Shown here: in pieces, positions 24,612 to 32,823 of the stretch | How the letters are laid out: each line of letters opens with the position of its first letter | Position numbering within the stretch: position 1 is the stretch's first letter | Source of the DNA: Phycisphaeraceae bacterium | Lineage (GTDB): Bacteria; Planctomycetota; Phycisphaerae; Phycisphaerales; UBA1924 | Length of the DNA stretch: 42,538 bases | Direction of reading: 5' to 3' | NCBI GenBank assembly: GCA_026128865.1 | Contig: JAHCJE010000011.1 | Location: 1 to 42,538, forward strand | Program-made: the position numbers and the translations under genes | Notes under the pieces: generated by a model | Databases searched by the model: none | What the model was told of the DNA's origin: nothing | What the model saw: the letters and a program-made list of their open reading frames with translations, nothing else

Positions 24612-24960
24612 GGGTGGTTGTATACTGCCCGTCGATGGGAACCCGGGCCGACATCCCCTCGCCGTCCGACGCCCCCGCGGGCTCTGGACGCCCATCGTTC
24701 GCTTTCGACCTGTTAACCGGGACCGGCCAGGTTTTGGCGGTGGCAGCGGTTAACGGGTTGAGAGCGCCGGACGGAGTATTTGCACCCCGCGGGCGGGGTG
24801 GTTGGCGGGCGGCATTCGCCGCGGGCCAAGCCCCGCGCCGAACGCCGACGACCCGCCGACCGCGTTTTTGATAGCGCCAAGCCTGTTAAACAGCAAAACG
24901 AGGCCGAAATGGTGGCATCGGGCGAGAGAGAATGGTTCGAACCCGTTTCGAACGGGGAGG
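24612..24960. other. Intergenic region with GTTAAC-rich repeats
   Basis: No credible gene. GTTAAC occurs near 24714 and 24747, GTTAAAC near 24886, and the right copy of the 25-bp repeat is at 24934-24958. The sequence looks like a mosaic of recombination junctions between the transposase and the helicase/recombinase remnants. Confidence 0.5.
24934..24958 (+). repeat. 25-bp imperfect direct repeat, right copy
   Basis: Begins GGTTCGAACCCGTT and ends CGGGGA; matches 21125-21149 at 22 of 25 positions. It sits immediately before the helicase remnant. It contains two TTCGAA words, but the flanks do not fold as a tRNA T-arm. Confidence 0.6.
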
Positions 24961-25320
24961 CACCTGATCCCGCCCGACGGCGAAGGGATGTACCGGCAGT
25001 TCATCGCGGACGCGAAGGTCGTGAACCCGCTGGCGCGGGTGATTGGGCTGACGGCGACGCCGTTCAGGATGAAGTCCGGCCCGATCTGCGATCCCGGTAA
25101 CATCCTCAACCACGTCTGCTTCGAGGTGGGGGTGCGCGAACTGATCGTGCAGGGCTTCCTGTCGCCGCTGCGGACCAAGGCCGGGCTCCAGAAGGTGAGC
25201 ACCGACGACCTGCACGTCCGCGCCGGCGAGTTCGTCGCCAGCGAAGTCGAGGACCTGATGGACAAGGACGCCTTGGTCGAGGGCGCGTGCGCCGAGATCG
25301 TCGAGCACACCAAGGACCGT
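24961..25320 (+). pseudogene. Fragment of a DEAD/DEAH-box helicase
   Basis: About 120 codons. HLIPPDGEGMYRQF is followed by the motif III block GLTATPFRMKSG and by ILNHVCFEVGVRELI, the middle of phage- or plasmid-type SF2 helicases. Walker A and the C-terminal helicase motifs are absent and there is no proper start. The reading frame continues out of frame with the recombinase fragment that follows, so the apparent ORF across both is an artefact of a deletion junction near 25320. Confidence 0.7.
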
Positions 25321-25328
25321 TCCGCCGC

Positions 25329-25529
25329 GTCGGCCAGACGCTCCGCGAAAACCGGACGCACGAGGGAAAGGGGTACAGCAACAAGCACGGGGCGCTCTTG
25401 CGCGGCCTGGTGCGGTGCAAGGCGTGCGGGTGCGCGATGAGCCACCACTTCGCCACTGACGGTCCGAAGCGCTACCGCTACTACGTCTGCGTGCGGGCCC
25501 AGAAGCGCGGCTGCGTGCCCTCAATCTCC
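25329..25529 (+). pseudogene. Fragment of a large serine recombinase (zinc-ribbon region)
   Basis: A different frame from the helicase remnant. It has VGQTLRENR, GALLRGLVRCKACGCAM and YRYYVCVRAQKRGC, the recombinase domain followed by the zinc-ribbon (CxxC ... C ... C) of large serine integrases. The catalytic N-terminal serine domain and the C-terminal coiled coil are missing. It suggests that a phage or integrative element once integrated here and then decayed. Confidence 0.72.
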
Positions 25530-25648
25530 GATGAGTGCATCACCCTTGCGCACGAAGCCTTGGATGAACCACGCGGCAGTGGGCACCATCGCGTCTGAGA
25601 CGTCGAGCTGGCCGGATTGGAGCACTACGCACGCGAAGGCGACCCCAG

Positions 25649-26350
25649 TCAGTTCATCTTGAAGTACCGTGGTGCGATCAGGCGCAGCACGCCATCGCTG
25701 AGGAAATCCGTGACGCCCCAGCCGATCGTCCAGAGCACGCCCCCGCCGTAGAAGAAGACCATTGCGAAGAGGATCAGGCCGACGACGGGCGCGTTGTCGC
25801 GCGAGATCAGCCGCTCGTAGGGGGCGTACACGCTCGCGAGAATGCGCGAGCCGTCGAGCGGCGGGATCGGCAGCAGGTTCAGGACGACCAGCACGGCGTT
25901 CAGCGCACAGCCGAGCGAAAGAAACGACTGCACGTTGTCGTAGAGCGTGATCGAGCCGAGGGAAATCGCGTCGCTGGCCCACCCGCCGGCGAGCGCGATC
26001 CACAGCCCGAGCGCCAGGCCGCAGGCCAGCGAGAGGCCCACGTTCATCGCCGGCCCGGCGGCGGACACGATCAGGTCGTCGTGCCGCCCGCGGAAGCGGC
26101 TCGGGTTCACCGGCATCGCCCCCCACGCGATCCCGAACAGGAAGAACGCGATCAGCCCCGGCGTTCCGATGTGAACGGCCGGGTTCCACGTCATGTGGCC
26201 GAGTTCGATCGGGGTGCGGTCGCCGCAGCGGATCGCGGCCCAGCCGTGCCCGAGTTCGTGCAGCGTGATCGAGAGGATCAGCCAGAAGACCCACGAGACG
26301 AGATAGACGGGGCTGTGCTGCCAGGCATCGGCGAGCCACCATCCGTCCAT
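25649..26350 (-). CDS. M50/site-2 protease family membrane metalloprotease
   Basis: A 233-residue membrane protein. HELGH at about 31-35 supplies two zinc-binding His and the catalytic Glu. NLLPIPPLDGSRI at about 170-182 supplies the third ligand (Asp) in the N-P-x-D-G pattern of site-2 proteases. About four to five hydrophobic segments are seen, and no PDZ or CBS domain. Such enzymes cut substrates within or near the membrane, often anti-sigma factors, but the substrate here is unknown. It is 41 nt downstream of rplT and may be part of its transcript. Confidence 0.88.
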   Translation of the reverse strand: MDGWWLADAWQHSPVYLVSWVFWLILSITLHELGHGWAAIRCGDRTPIELGHMTWNPAVHIGTPGLIAFFLFGIAWGAMPVNPSRFRGRHDDLIVSAAGPAMNVGLSLACGLALGLWIALAGGWASDAISLGSITLYDNVQSFLSLGCALNAVLVVLNLLPIPPLDGSRILASVYAPYERLISRDNAPVVGLILFAMVFFYGGGVLWTIGWGVTDFLSDGVLRLIAPRYFKMN

Positions 26351-26391
26351 GCCACATCCTCCCCGGGCGAGGGCCGGCCGCCATCTTCGGT

Positions 26392-26766
26392 TCAGGCGTT
26401 GGCCGGCTGTGCCCGCGTGGCCTTCTCGGCGGTCTGGACGAGGCCGTCGAAGGCCTTCGGCTCGTCGATAGCGAGTTGGCTGAGCATCTTGCGGTTGAGC
26501 GTGATGCCCGCGAGACGCAGGCCGTTCATGAAGCGGCTGTAGCGGGTGCCGCGCATCCGGCAGGCCGCGGTGATGCGCGTGATCCAGAGCGAGCGCAGGT
26601 CGCGCTTGCGGGCGCGCCGATCGCGGTAGGCATACACGCCAGCACGCCGGACAGCATCGCGTGCGAGGTAAAAGTGGTTCTTGCGTGTGCCGTAGTACCC
26701 CCGCGCCTGGCGGAAGATGCGCTTGCGTGCGCGGTTGCGGGCTGCGCCCTTGGTTGCGCGTGGCAT
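26392..26766 (-). CDS. rplT: 50S ribosomal protein L20
   Basis: A 124-residue basic protein matching L20 along its length: MPRATKGAARNRARKRI at the start, GYYGTRKNHFYLARDAV, RDRRARKRDLRSLWI and GTRYSRFMNGL. L20 binds 23S rRNA early in large-subunit assembly. It lies 99 nt downstream of rpmI, in the common rpmI-rplT order; infC, which often precedes them, is absent here. The short C-terminal tail (KATRAQPANA) is slightly longer than in E. coli. Confidence 0.97.
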   Translation of the reverse strand: MPRATKGAARNRARKRIFRQARGYYGTRKNHFYLARDAVRRAGVYAYRDRRARKRDLRSLWITRITAACRMRGTRYSRFMNGLRLAGITLNRKMLSQLAIDEPKAFDGLVQTAEKATRAQPANA

Positions 26767-26865
26767 GGGTCGTCTCCTTCGCGTCCGACGGGGCAGCCGA
26801 CGGCGGCTGGCTTCGGCCCGGCGGGCATCGTCTGCGGGGCGATCATTGCCCCGGGGTTCGCTTCA

Positions 26866-27159
26866 TCACTCCTTCGAGACTGTGGCCTCGGCCTTCGCGG
26901 CGGCACGCTGCTCGGGCGAGGGGGAGCGCCGGATCGCGCTGCGGGGCTGGTTGCGCCCGCGTAAGCGCCGGAAGAGCAGTTTCTCGAGCCGCTTGGCGTC
27001 GGGTCCTGCCATATAGCGGTCCTTGCGCAGTTGGCGCAGCCGCTTGCCACTCTTGCCAGAGGAGAGGTGCTTGTGGTAGGCCGAGCGGTGGCGGGCCTTG
27101 CCCGTCTTCGAAATCCTGATCCGCTTCAGCAGGCCTTTGTGGCTCTTGTTCTTCGGCAT
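26866..27159 (-). CDS. rpmI: 50S ribosomal protein L35, with C-terminal extension
   Basis: A 97-residue protein. The first 65 residues match L35 (MPKNKSHKGLLKRIRISKTG, AYHKHLSSGKSGKRLRQLRK). About 30 further basic and Ala-rich residues follow (ending AAAKAEATVSKE), beyond the usual length of about 65. The extension stays in frame with normal codon use, so it appears real. First gene of the rpmI-rplT unit, with a good promoter upstream. Confidence 0.95.
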   Translation of the reverse strand: MPKNKSHKGLLKRIRISKTGKARHRSAYHKHLSSGKSGKRLRQLRKDRYMAGPDAKRLEKLLFRRLRGRNQPRSAIRRSPSPEQRAAAKAEATVSKE

Positions 27160-27203
27160 GGGACCGCGCTCCAGGCGTCGCCCGGCCTTCCGGGGGGGCG
27201 GGA

Positions 27204-27232
27204 AGACTAGGCCAAGCGGCCAGGAACTGCAA
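27204..27232 (-). promoter_or_regulatory. Sigma-70-type promoter of rpmI-rplT
   Basis: On the minus strand, TTGCAG (27227-27232) and TAGTCT (27204-27209) are separated by 17 bp. The predicted start near 27197 gives a leader of about 38 nt to the rpmI ATG. The short leader leaves little space for a complex riboregulator. Confidence 0.55.
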
Positions 27233-27267
27233 GTATCGAGGACGGCGCGGGCATCCGGACCGGGGGA

Positions 27268-28455
27268 TCACGGGCCGACAAAGGCGTCGTCCGGGCCGTC
27301 GGGCAGTTCCCGGCCTGTCAGCCGGCCGCCGGACATCTGGTGCAATACCCGCTCCAGCGACCTCGGAAGCCAGATGTTGTCGCCGTTGGGGAGAACCGGG
27401 CTTGCGTGCCATTCGGCCGCCCCGTCGTTGAACAGCAGGTGCTGACCCCGCCCGCCGTGGTTCGGAGTAGAAGCCACCGGATTGACACGCTCGCCCCGAA
27501 CAGCCCGTTGCACGACCGGGGAGCGATCCGCCATGACGAGGACGCGGGTCGAACCGCCCCATCGCGGCGTCTGCGGACCGGAGATGACGCGGTAGGAGTA
27601 CGACACTTCGTCGAGCGTCCGCCAATCGCGGTCTTCGGGGCTGGCCGGCACCGTCGGCGCGTTGGGATTGCCGGGGCAGGCAAGGCTGGCGAGGGAGAGG
27701 TACTTCTCGCGGGCGAGGGTGTAGAGGTTGGCGGAGTTGGAGCGCTCGGGACCTTTACCAACATTCCACCATGTGCCGCCGCCGTAGGAAGCCGTCACCA
27801 TGGGAAGGGCATCCTGGTTGAGGCTCGCGTAGCCGCTCATGGCGTTTGCCGCGCCGTGAAGGTTGGCGGCGCAGACGATGCGGCGTGCCTGGTCGCGGAC
27901 GGATGAGAGTATGGGCCAGACGACCGAGGCGCCGACGAGCAGCACGGCGGCGACAGAGACAACATCCGCGAAACGGATGCGCCGCCCCACTGCCCTTTCA
28001 AAGACGAGACTCTCTGACTTGCGGTCGATCGTCGCCTGAACGAGCGCGAGCGTGCGATCGACGAGGCCATCGCGGTCGCCTGCGTCGCACTCGCACACGG
28101 CCGCGGCGAGCGCGCCGTGGCGTTCGGCCCGCGGGCGCAGGGCATCGGGCACGCGATCCGCGTCGCCGCAGGCTTCCAGCCAGGCGTCGAGTGCTGCGGC
28201 GTCGTCGGCGCAAAGGTGCGGGTCCAAGCCGAGCGTTTTGCCGAAGGTCTCTTCGATCAGCCTCCCCGATCGTCCGATCGGGACATCGTTCAGCAGGCCG
28301 AGAAGGGACGCGATCCGTTCGGCGCGTCCCCGGTGCGTCTCCGCGACCGCGGCAACATTGAACTGGGCTTCCACGAGCGATTCGAGGGCGGCCGCATCCG
28401 CGGCGCACAATGCAGGTGCCGGTTCACCTGTGGCCGATGAGGTCCGCGTGTCCAT
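27268..28455 (-). CDS. Membrane-anchored prepilin-like protein coupled to an ECF sigma gene
   Basis: A 395-residue protein. Its ATG overlaps the sigma factor stop by 4 bp (ATGA). Residues 1-165 are acidic and helical, probably cytoplasmic. One membrane segment (VVSVAAVLLVGASVVWPIL) lies at about 165-185. The outer part begins RIVCAANLHGAANAMSGYAS and ends with LLFNDGAAEWHAS, resembling the planctomycete prepilin-like family with an H-X9-DG-type ending. The topology, with a cytoplasmic head, one membrane span and an envelope domain, suggests an anti-sigma factor for the upstream ECF gene that senses the envelope (inference). Confidence 0.72.
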   Translation of the reverse strand: MDTRTSSATGEPAPALCAADAAALESLVEAQFNVAAVAETHRGRAERIASLLGLLNDVPIGRSGRLIEETFGKTLGLDPHLCADDAAALDAWLEACGDADRVPDALRPRAERHGALAAAVCECDAGDRDGLVDRTLALVQATIDRKSESLVFERAVGRRIRFADVVSVAAVLLVGASVVWPILSSVRDQARRIVCAANLHGAANAMSGYASLNQDALPMVTASYGGGTWWNVGKGPERSNSANLYTLAREKYLSLASLACPGNPNAPTVPASPEDRDWRTLDEVSYSYRVISGPQTPRWGGSTRVLVMADRSPVVQRAVRGERVNPVASTPNHGGRGQHLLFNDGAAEWHASPVLPNGDNIWLPRSLERVLHQMSGGRLTGRELPDGPDDAFVGP

Positions 28456-29171
28456 CACCGATCGTCCCCGTTCTGCGAGGCCTTCCACTTGCGCGCGAAC
28501 GCTGCGACGGCGGCGTGCAGTCGGGACTTGACGGTCCCGAGCGGGATGCCCAGGTCCTCGGCGATCTGGGCGTAACTGAGCCGCTGGAAATAGGCCAAGA
28601 GCAGGATCTCCCGCAGCGGCAGGGGCAGTTCGTTCAGGGCACGCTGCACCAGCCTGTCGCGTTCGCTCGCGTCCGCGGCGGCGTCCGGAGCGGGCACGTC
28701 GATCTCCATCAGATCGACGAACTGAACCCCCCCGCGCTCGTCGCCGCCCCCCGCCCTTCCGACGGGGGCCGACAGTTCCATTTCCTGCCGGCGTCCTTTC
28801 CTACGCAGGTAGTCACGGGCCTTGTTCGCGGCGATTGTGAATAACCAGGGACGGAACCGACGCTCCACGTCGAAAGAGTCCGCGGAGAGGTGAATCTGGA
28901 GAAACGTCTCCTGGAAGACGTCGTCCGCGGCGGCCCGGTCGCCGGTCAGGCGGACGAGGAACCGCAGCAGGTCGTCGTGGTGACGTTCGATCAGGGTCCG
29001 AAAGGCGTCCGACTCGCCCGAGCGGTAGGCCTCCACCAGTTGCTCGTCGCTCCTTGGTTCCAATCCGGCACCGCTCCCCGGTGGCTCACTCGCGCCCGGC
29101 CAGCCCCGCCGCCGACGACCCCGCGGGCCGCCTCGGATGACCCCGGGGAGTCTACGACGGGGCGACAACAC
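28455..29171 (-). CDS. ECF-family RNA polymerase sigma factor
   Basis: Up to 238 residues. The first 40 or so are basic and low-complexity, so the true start may be a later codon (for example TTG near 29063). Region 2 (IERHHDDLLRFLVRLTGD, DDVFQETFLQIH, FRPWLFTIAANKARDYLR) and region 4 (LPLPLREILLLAYFQRLSYA, then IAEDLGIPLGTVKSRLH) are complete. Such factors direct polymerase to stress- or envelope-responsive promoters and are normally held by an anti-sigma partner, here probably the overlapping downstream protein. Confidence 0.9.
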   Translation of the reverse strand: MLSPRRRLPGVIRGGPRGRRRRGWPGASEPPGSGAGLEPRSDEQLVEAYRSGESDAFRTLIERHHDDLLRFLVRLTGDRAAADDVFQETFLQIHLSADSFDVERRFRPWLFTIAANKARDYLRRKGRRQEMELSAPVGRAGGGDERGGVQFVDLMEIDVPAPDAAADASERDRLVQRALNELPLPLREILLLAYFQRLSYAQIAEDLGIPLGTVKSRLHAAVAAFARKWKASQNGDDR

Positions 29172-29203
29172 CTGATCGTTCGGTCCCTGATCGAATGTAC
29201 CGG

Positions 29204-29512
29204 CTACACCGCTTCGCCGACGGATCGGGTGAACCTGACACCGGTTTCCGGGCCGAACCGCTCGGCTCCGTCGGCCCGCAAGGCCGGGGCGTGGTCTGCG
29301 AGATACTCCTCGAAGGCCCGCCGGGTCGGGAAGATGTACCGGGTCTCGACGCGGATCGGCTCGGGTGGGTCCGTAACCCGCACGATCATTGCACTATGTG
29401 CCCCGGCGGCTACGACAGCGTCCACGTGGCCGTCCTTGAGCCACTCAAGATAGCGTTCCGCGGTGGGACGGTCCGGGAGTGTGGCGGTTACGGTGTAAAC
29501 GATGGCGGACAT
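29204..29512 (-). CDS. DUF4286-like small protein
   Basis: A 102-residue protein. IVYTVTATLPD, YLEWLKDGHVDAVVAAGA and RYIFPTRRAFEEYL match the DUF4286 family, a single dimeric alpha-beta-barrel-like domain of unknown function, often about 100 residues. No catalytic residue can be named. It is divergent from the second ECF sigma gene. Not obviously linked to either sigma module. Confidence 0.75.
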   Translation of the reverse strand: MSAIVYTVTATLPDRPTAERYLEWLKDGHVDAVVAAGAHSAMIVRVTDPPEPIRVETRYIFPTRRAFEEYLADHAPALRADGAERFGPETGVRFTRSVGEAV

Positions 29513-29591
29513 CCCCCCAGCCTATCGCTTCACCCCGCCTGCCGCCGTTCAGGGGGCAATCCCGGCTGGTCTGAGGCGTTCTGCGGACGGC

Positions 29592-30209
29592 ATGCCACCC
29601 GCCCTGGAGCGAACCGACCCGGCGCCGGGCGTCGCCCCTGACGACGGGCGGCTGGCCGATGTTCTGGCCGCGGCTTCGCGCGGCGATGCGGACGCCTGGC
29701 GAGAGATCGTGGACCTGTACGCCAGGCGGGTCTTCGCGCTGGTCCACAGCAAGTGCCGACGGCCCGATCTGGCCGAGGAGGTCACGCAGTCCGTGTTCGT
29801 CACAGTCGCCAGCAAACTCTCGCGCGGGGGGTACACGGAGCGGGGCCGCTTCGAGTCGTGGCTCTTCCGCGTGGCCATGAACCGGGCACGCGACGAGATG
29901 CGGAGGATGGCTCGCCAGGCGACGCCGACCGACCCGGCGACAGTCGCCGCGGCGCTCGATCGGGCGACGGAGAACGGTGAGCGGACCCGCAACGAAGCCC
30001 CGCTGGACGCGCTGCGAGAGGCGATGTCGAGCCTTTCGGAGCCTGACCGGGAAGTGATCGAGTTGCGCCATCACGGCGGGCTGAGTTTCAAGCAGATCGC
30101 GGACCTGCTGGGCGAGCCGATGGGCACGCTGCTGGCCCGTCACCACCGGGCGTTGCGCAAACTGCGGTCGATGATCGAAGACGTTGCACGTGCCGAGGAT
30201 GAGGAGTAG
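29592..30209 (+). CDS. Second ECF-family sigma factor
   Basis: A 205-residue protein from ATG 29592; an ATG at 29502 would overlap the divergent DUF4286 gene, so the later start is preferred. Region 2: IVDLYARRVFALVHSKCRR, EEVTQSVFVTVAS, FESWLFRVAMNRARDEM. Region 4: LSEPDREVIELRHHGGLSFK, then QIADLLGEPMGTLLARHHRA. It is followed after 5 nt by a probable anti-sigma gene with a GAGGAG ribosome site, so this is a sigma/anti-sigma operon. Confidence 0.9.
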   Translation: MPPALERTDPAPGVAPDDGRLADVLAAASRGDADAWREIVDLYARRVFALVHSKCRRPDLAEEVTQSVFVTVASKLSRGGYTERGRFESWLFRVAMNRARDEMRRMARQATPTDPATVAAALDRATENGERTRNEAPLDALREAMSSLSEPDREVIELRHHGGLSFKQIADLLGEPMGTLLARHHRALRKLRSMIEDVARAEDEE

Positions 30210-30214
30210 ACGCG

Positions 30215-30634
30215 ATGAACGCGCACCACGACCACGAGTTTGACCGGATCAACGCCGCGCTCGACCGGCTCGCGGAGTCGGATGGCGCAGCCGCGCCCGC
30301 GTCGCTCGAATCGAACGTGTACCGTGCCTCGCGGGCGGCCCTCCGCTCCGACGGCGCGCCGCGCCCGCGGATCGGGTGGGGACTCGGGCTTCGGCTCGCC
30401 GCAGCAGCGGCGCTGCTCGCGGGCACGATCGGCGTGATCTCGACACTGAACCGTGCCGGCCCTCAGCCCGCGCCGGCTGCGAACGTGACGGCCGCGGCAT
30501 TCGAGACCTGGCTGGCGCTGGACGACCTCTTCGACGACGGCTTCGGCACACGCCTCGGCGTCGTTTCAACGGACGCCGACCGTCTCTCGCAACCTGAAGC
30601 GGAGGAATGGGACGACATGGAGGACTCGCTGTGA
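30215..30634 (+). CDS. Probable anti-sigma factor with one membrane segment
   Basis: A 139-residue protein. The N-terminal 60 residues are cytoplasmic-like (FDRINAALDRLAESDGA), a membrane helix (LRLAAAAALLAGTIGVIST) lies at about 57-76, and a short acidic outer tail ends MEDSL. The gene lies between an ECF sigma gene and a secreted protein gene and overlaps the latter (TGATG), the usual sigma/anti-sigma arrangement. There is no HxxxCxxC zinc motif, so it is not a classic ZAS protein. Confidence 0.65.
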   Translation: MNAHHDHEFDRINAALDRLAESDGAAAPASLESNVYRASRAALRSDGAPRPRIGWGLGLRLAAAAALLAGTIGVISTLNRAGPQPAPAANVTAAAFETWLALDDLFDDGFGTRLGVVSTDADRLSQPEAEEWDDMEDSL

Positions 30635-31461
30635 TGCGATACGACGCCGCTGCACTGTTCTTCTTTGTCGCGATCGCCGGGGTGTCGCTCCCCGCGGCCG
30701 GGCAGCCGGATCGGCCGCAGCGCGAGGACCGCCCCGGGCTGCGTCAGCCGGATCGCGAGTCGATGCGCGAGCGGCTTCAACGTCGCCTGGAAGAGACCAG
30801 GCAGTTGGAGCAGCGACTGACCGCCGCGCTCGACGCGCTGGACCGGGGCGAGGAGCCGCCGCCGATCGCCGAGCCGGGCGTGCCGATGCGGGGCGAGTGG
30901 CAGCGCGGACGGCCTTTCGAGCAGGAGCCGCCGCCGGTCGGTGAGTTGCCCCCCCCCGCGACCGACGAGGAAGTGATGGCGTTCCTGGACTCGGCCGTGC
31001 CGCCGATCGCCCGCCGGCTGCGCGAAGTGCGCGACGCTGAGCCGTGGGTCGTGGAACGGACCGTTCGCCGTCTCGCGGGGCGGGTGGCGGAGATCCGCGT
31101 GGCTCGCGAGCACGATCCCGCCCTCGCGGACCTCATGGTCGCCGAGACACGGAGCGGGCTGCTGGTCGCCGATGCGCTGCGGGAGGTGCACCGCGCCGTG
31201 CTTGGCGGTGGCGACGAGGGCGCACTGCCGGCCGCGTCGGCATCGCTCCGGGGAGCGCTCGAGGCGCAGTTCGACGCCCGCATCAAGCGTCGCGAGCACG
31301 AGATCGTCTCGCTGAGCCTGCGCATCGAGGAACTGCGGGCGGAACTCACGCGGCAGCACGCCGAGCGAGAGACATTCATCGATCGCGCCGTCGAGCAGGC
31401 TGTCGAGCGGGCGAAGAGGATGCCGGCGCGGCCTGACGAGCCTCGCGGCGGCCGCCGCTGA
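30634..31461 (+). CDS. Secreted coiled-coil protein in the ECF operon
   Basis: A 275-residue protein starting at ATG 30634 inside the upstream stop (TGATG). A signal peptide (ALFFFVAIAGVSLPAAGQ) precedes a charged helical body with Pro-rich linker (EQEPPPVGELPPP) and a strong C-terminal coiled coil (LRIEELRAELTRQHAERETF). It resembles periplasmic sensor or chaperone-like proteins in general features only; no metal-binding Cys/His cluster is seen. It is probably an output or sensor of the same ECF module. Confidence 0.65.
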   Translation: MRYDAAALFFFVAIAGVSLPAAGQPDRPQREDRPGLRQPDRESMRERLQRRLEETRQLEQRLTAALDALDRGEEPPPIAEPGVPMRGEWQRGRPFEQEPPPVGELPPPATDEEVMAFLDSAVPPIARRLREVRDAEPWVVERTVRRLAGRVAEIRVAREHDPALADLMVAETRSGLLVADALREVHRAVLGGGDEGALPAASASLRGALEAQFDARIKRREHEIVSLSLRIEELRAELTRQHAERETFIDRAVEQAVERAKRMPARPDEPRGGRR

Positions 31462-31470
31462 GCCTCGCCG

Positions 31471-31866
31471 TCACGACACGACCGAACCGGGCGCCACCTC
31501 CGCCGATGGCGACAGCACCACGACACGGCGCGAATCGCCGTCGCCAGGCTCGCTCGCCGCGAGGAGCATGCCGCGAGATTCTTCGCCGCGAATGGTGCGG
31601 GGCGCGAGGTTCGCGACGATCACGACGTGGCGGCCGACGAGGTCTTCGGGGCGATAGTGCTCCCGGATGCCGGCGCAGATCTGCCGTGGTGCCCCAGTGC
31701 CATCATCGACCTGGAGTCTGAGCAGTCGATCCGCGTTCGGGTGCGGCTCGGCCGTGATGACGCGGGCAACTCGCAGGTCAAGACGTGCGAAGTCCTCGAA
31801 GGTGATCGTCGGCTTCGTCGGCGAGGTCTGCGTCGAGTCGGCGGAAGGCGCGGGCGTGTCGGACAT
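31471..31866 (-). CDS. Stand-alone tRNA-binding domain protein (MetRS C-terminal/CsaA-like)
   Basis: A 131-residue protein. After a 20-residue disordered tail, FEDFARLDLRVARVI, HPNADRLLRLQVD, RQICAGIREHYRPEDLVGRH, VIVANLAPRTIRGEESRGML form the OB-fold tRNA-binding domain seen at the C-terminus of many methionyl-tRNA synthetases and in CsaA/Trbp111. Such proteins bind tRNA or dimerise synthetases. It is convergent with the ECF operon, 9 bp between the stops. Confidence 0.9.
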   Translation of the reverse strand: MSDTPAPSADSTQTSPTKPTITFEDFARLDLRVARVITAEPHPNADRLLRLQVDDGTGAPRQICAGIREHYRPEDLVGRHVVIVANLAPRTIRGEESRGMLLAASEPGDGDSRRVVVLSPSAEVAPGSVVS

Positions 31867-31932
31867 CGTGAGGCTCCGTTGCGGTCGGGATCGTGCGTCC
31901 CAGCCGGAAGCGAGTGTAGCCCGGCGAGAGCG

Positions 31933-32823
31933 CTACTCCGCGCCCGGCCTCACCCAGGTCCCGCCGCGCCACAGGCAGCGCTCGGCATCGACTCCCAGCG
32001 ACGCCGCGAAGGTCTCGGGGTCGAGGTCGCGCAGCGGCGCGCCGCCGTCCACGGCCAGTTGTGCGGCCCAGGATCGGTGCACGCCCTCGAGCAGGCGGGA
32101 CTCGAGGCGCAACTGGTCGATGAGTTCGGCCGCGGACATCTGCGGGCCGGGGTCGCCGCGGCAGGTGGCGCAGACGCGGTAACTGGGCGGATCGGTTCCG
32201 GGCACGAAGACGGCCCGCTCGTTTCGGCACTCCGGGCAGGGCCACGCCGCTGCATAACGCTCCGTGTTCCACAGGACGCTGCCCGCGCCGCCGAGGCCGA
32301 CGAGCCGCCCGTAGCGCTCGAGCGCCTCGCGCACGCCGGGCCTGCGCAAGAGTTCCCGCGCACGAATGCCCTGTCCCGCGCGTGCTTCGCCCATCGCCTC
32401 CGCAGCAGCGAGTGCGATCTCAGACCGCAGCGCCTCGTCGCGCCCCCGCATCCACTCCGGCGCGGCGTAGCGGCGGTCGAGTCGGCTGGCCATCGCCGCG
32501 AGCCACCGCTGCTCGGAATCAACCCGCGCGATCGCCGCCAAACCCATGCTCGCACACGCGCCGACTCCGGCCGACCAGTTGCGGCGGCGGTCGTGCTCGA
32601 AAGCGAGGGCGTAGAGCGTGCGCGCCAGTTCTATCTGCCCCGGACCGTCCGCCTCGTAGGCGACTTCTTCCGCGAGCAGCAGATAGCCGCGAGGATCGGA
32701 GGGCGTCAGCGCGACGAGACGCGCCTCGAGCCGCGGGAGCGGCAGTGTCGCAAGAGGTCCGGCCTGCTCGGGCTGCGCCAGGGCGACCGTGACAGCAATC
32801 GTTGCTGCGATGAGGGTGCTCAC
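31933..32823 (-). CDS. Secreted or periplasmic protein with a zinc-ribbon-like CxxC pair
   Basis: A 296-residue protein, last gene of the envelope operon. The GTG at 32823 overlaps the upstream stop by 4 bp (GTGA). A short hydrophobic start (LIAATIAVTVALAQ) is probably a signal peptide. The body is helical; WPCPECRNE and YRVCATCRGDP at about 210-240 give two CxxC pairs, a rubredoxin- or zinc-ribbon-like knuckle. Function unknown; part of the ExbB/ExbD/VWA complex gene set by operon position. Confidence 0.72.
   Translation of the reverse strand: MSTLIAATIAVTVALAQPEQAGPLATLPLPRLEARLVALTPSDPRGYLLLAEEVAYEADGPGQIELARTLYALAFEHDRRRNWSAGVGACASMGLAAIARVDSEQRWLAAMASRLDRRYAAPEWMRGRDEALRSEIALAAAEAMGEARAGQGIRARELLRRPGVREALERYGRLVGLGGAGSVLWNTERYAAAWPCPECRNERAVFVPGTDPPSYRVCATCRGDPGPQMSAAELIDQLRLESRLLEGVHRSWAAQLAVDGGAPLRDLDPETFAASLGVDAERCLWRGGTWVRPGAE

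Noticed and set aside
24934..24958. tRNA T-arm-like GTTCGAACC
   Set aside because: The flanks do not form the T stem or the acceptor, D and anticodon arms; treated as a repeat instead.
24802..25440. 212-codon apparent hypothetical protein
   Set aside because: Only 24961-25320 resembles a helicase; the start and end are unrelated sequence read through a deletion junction.
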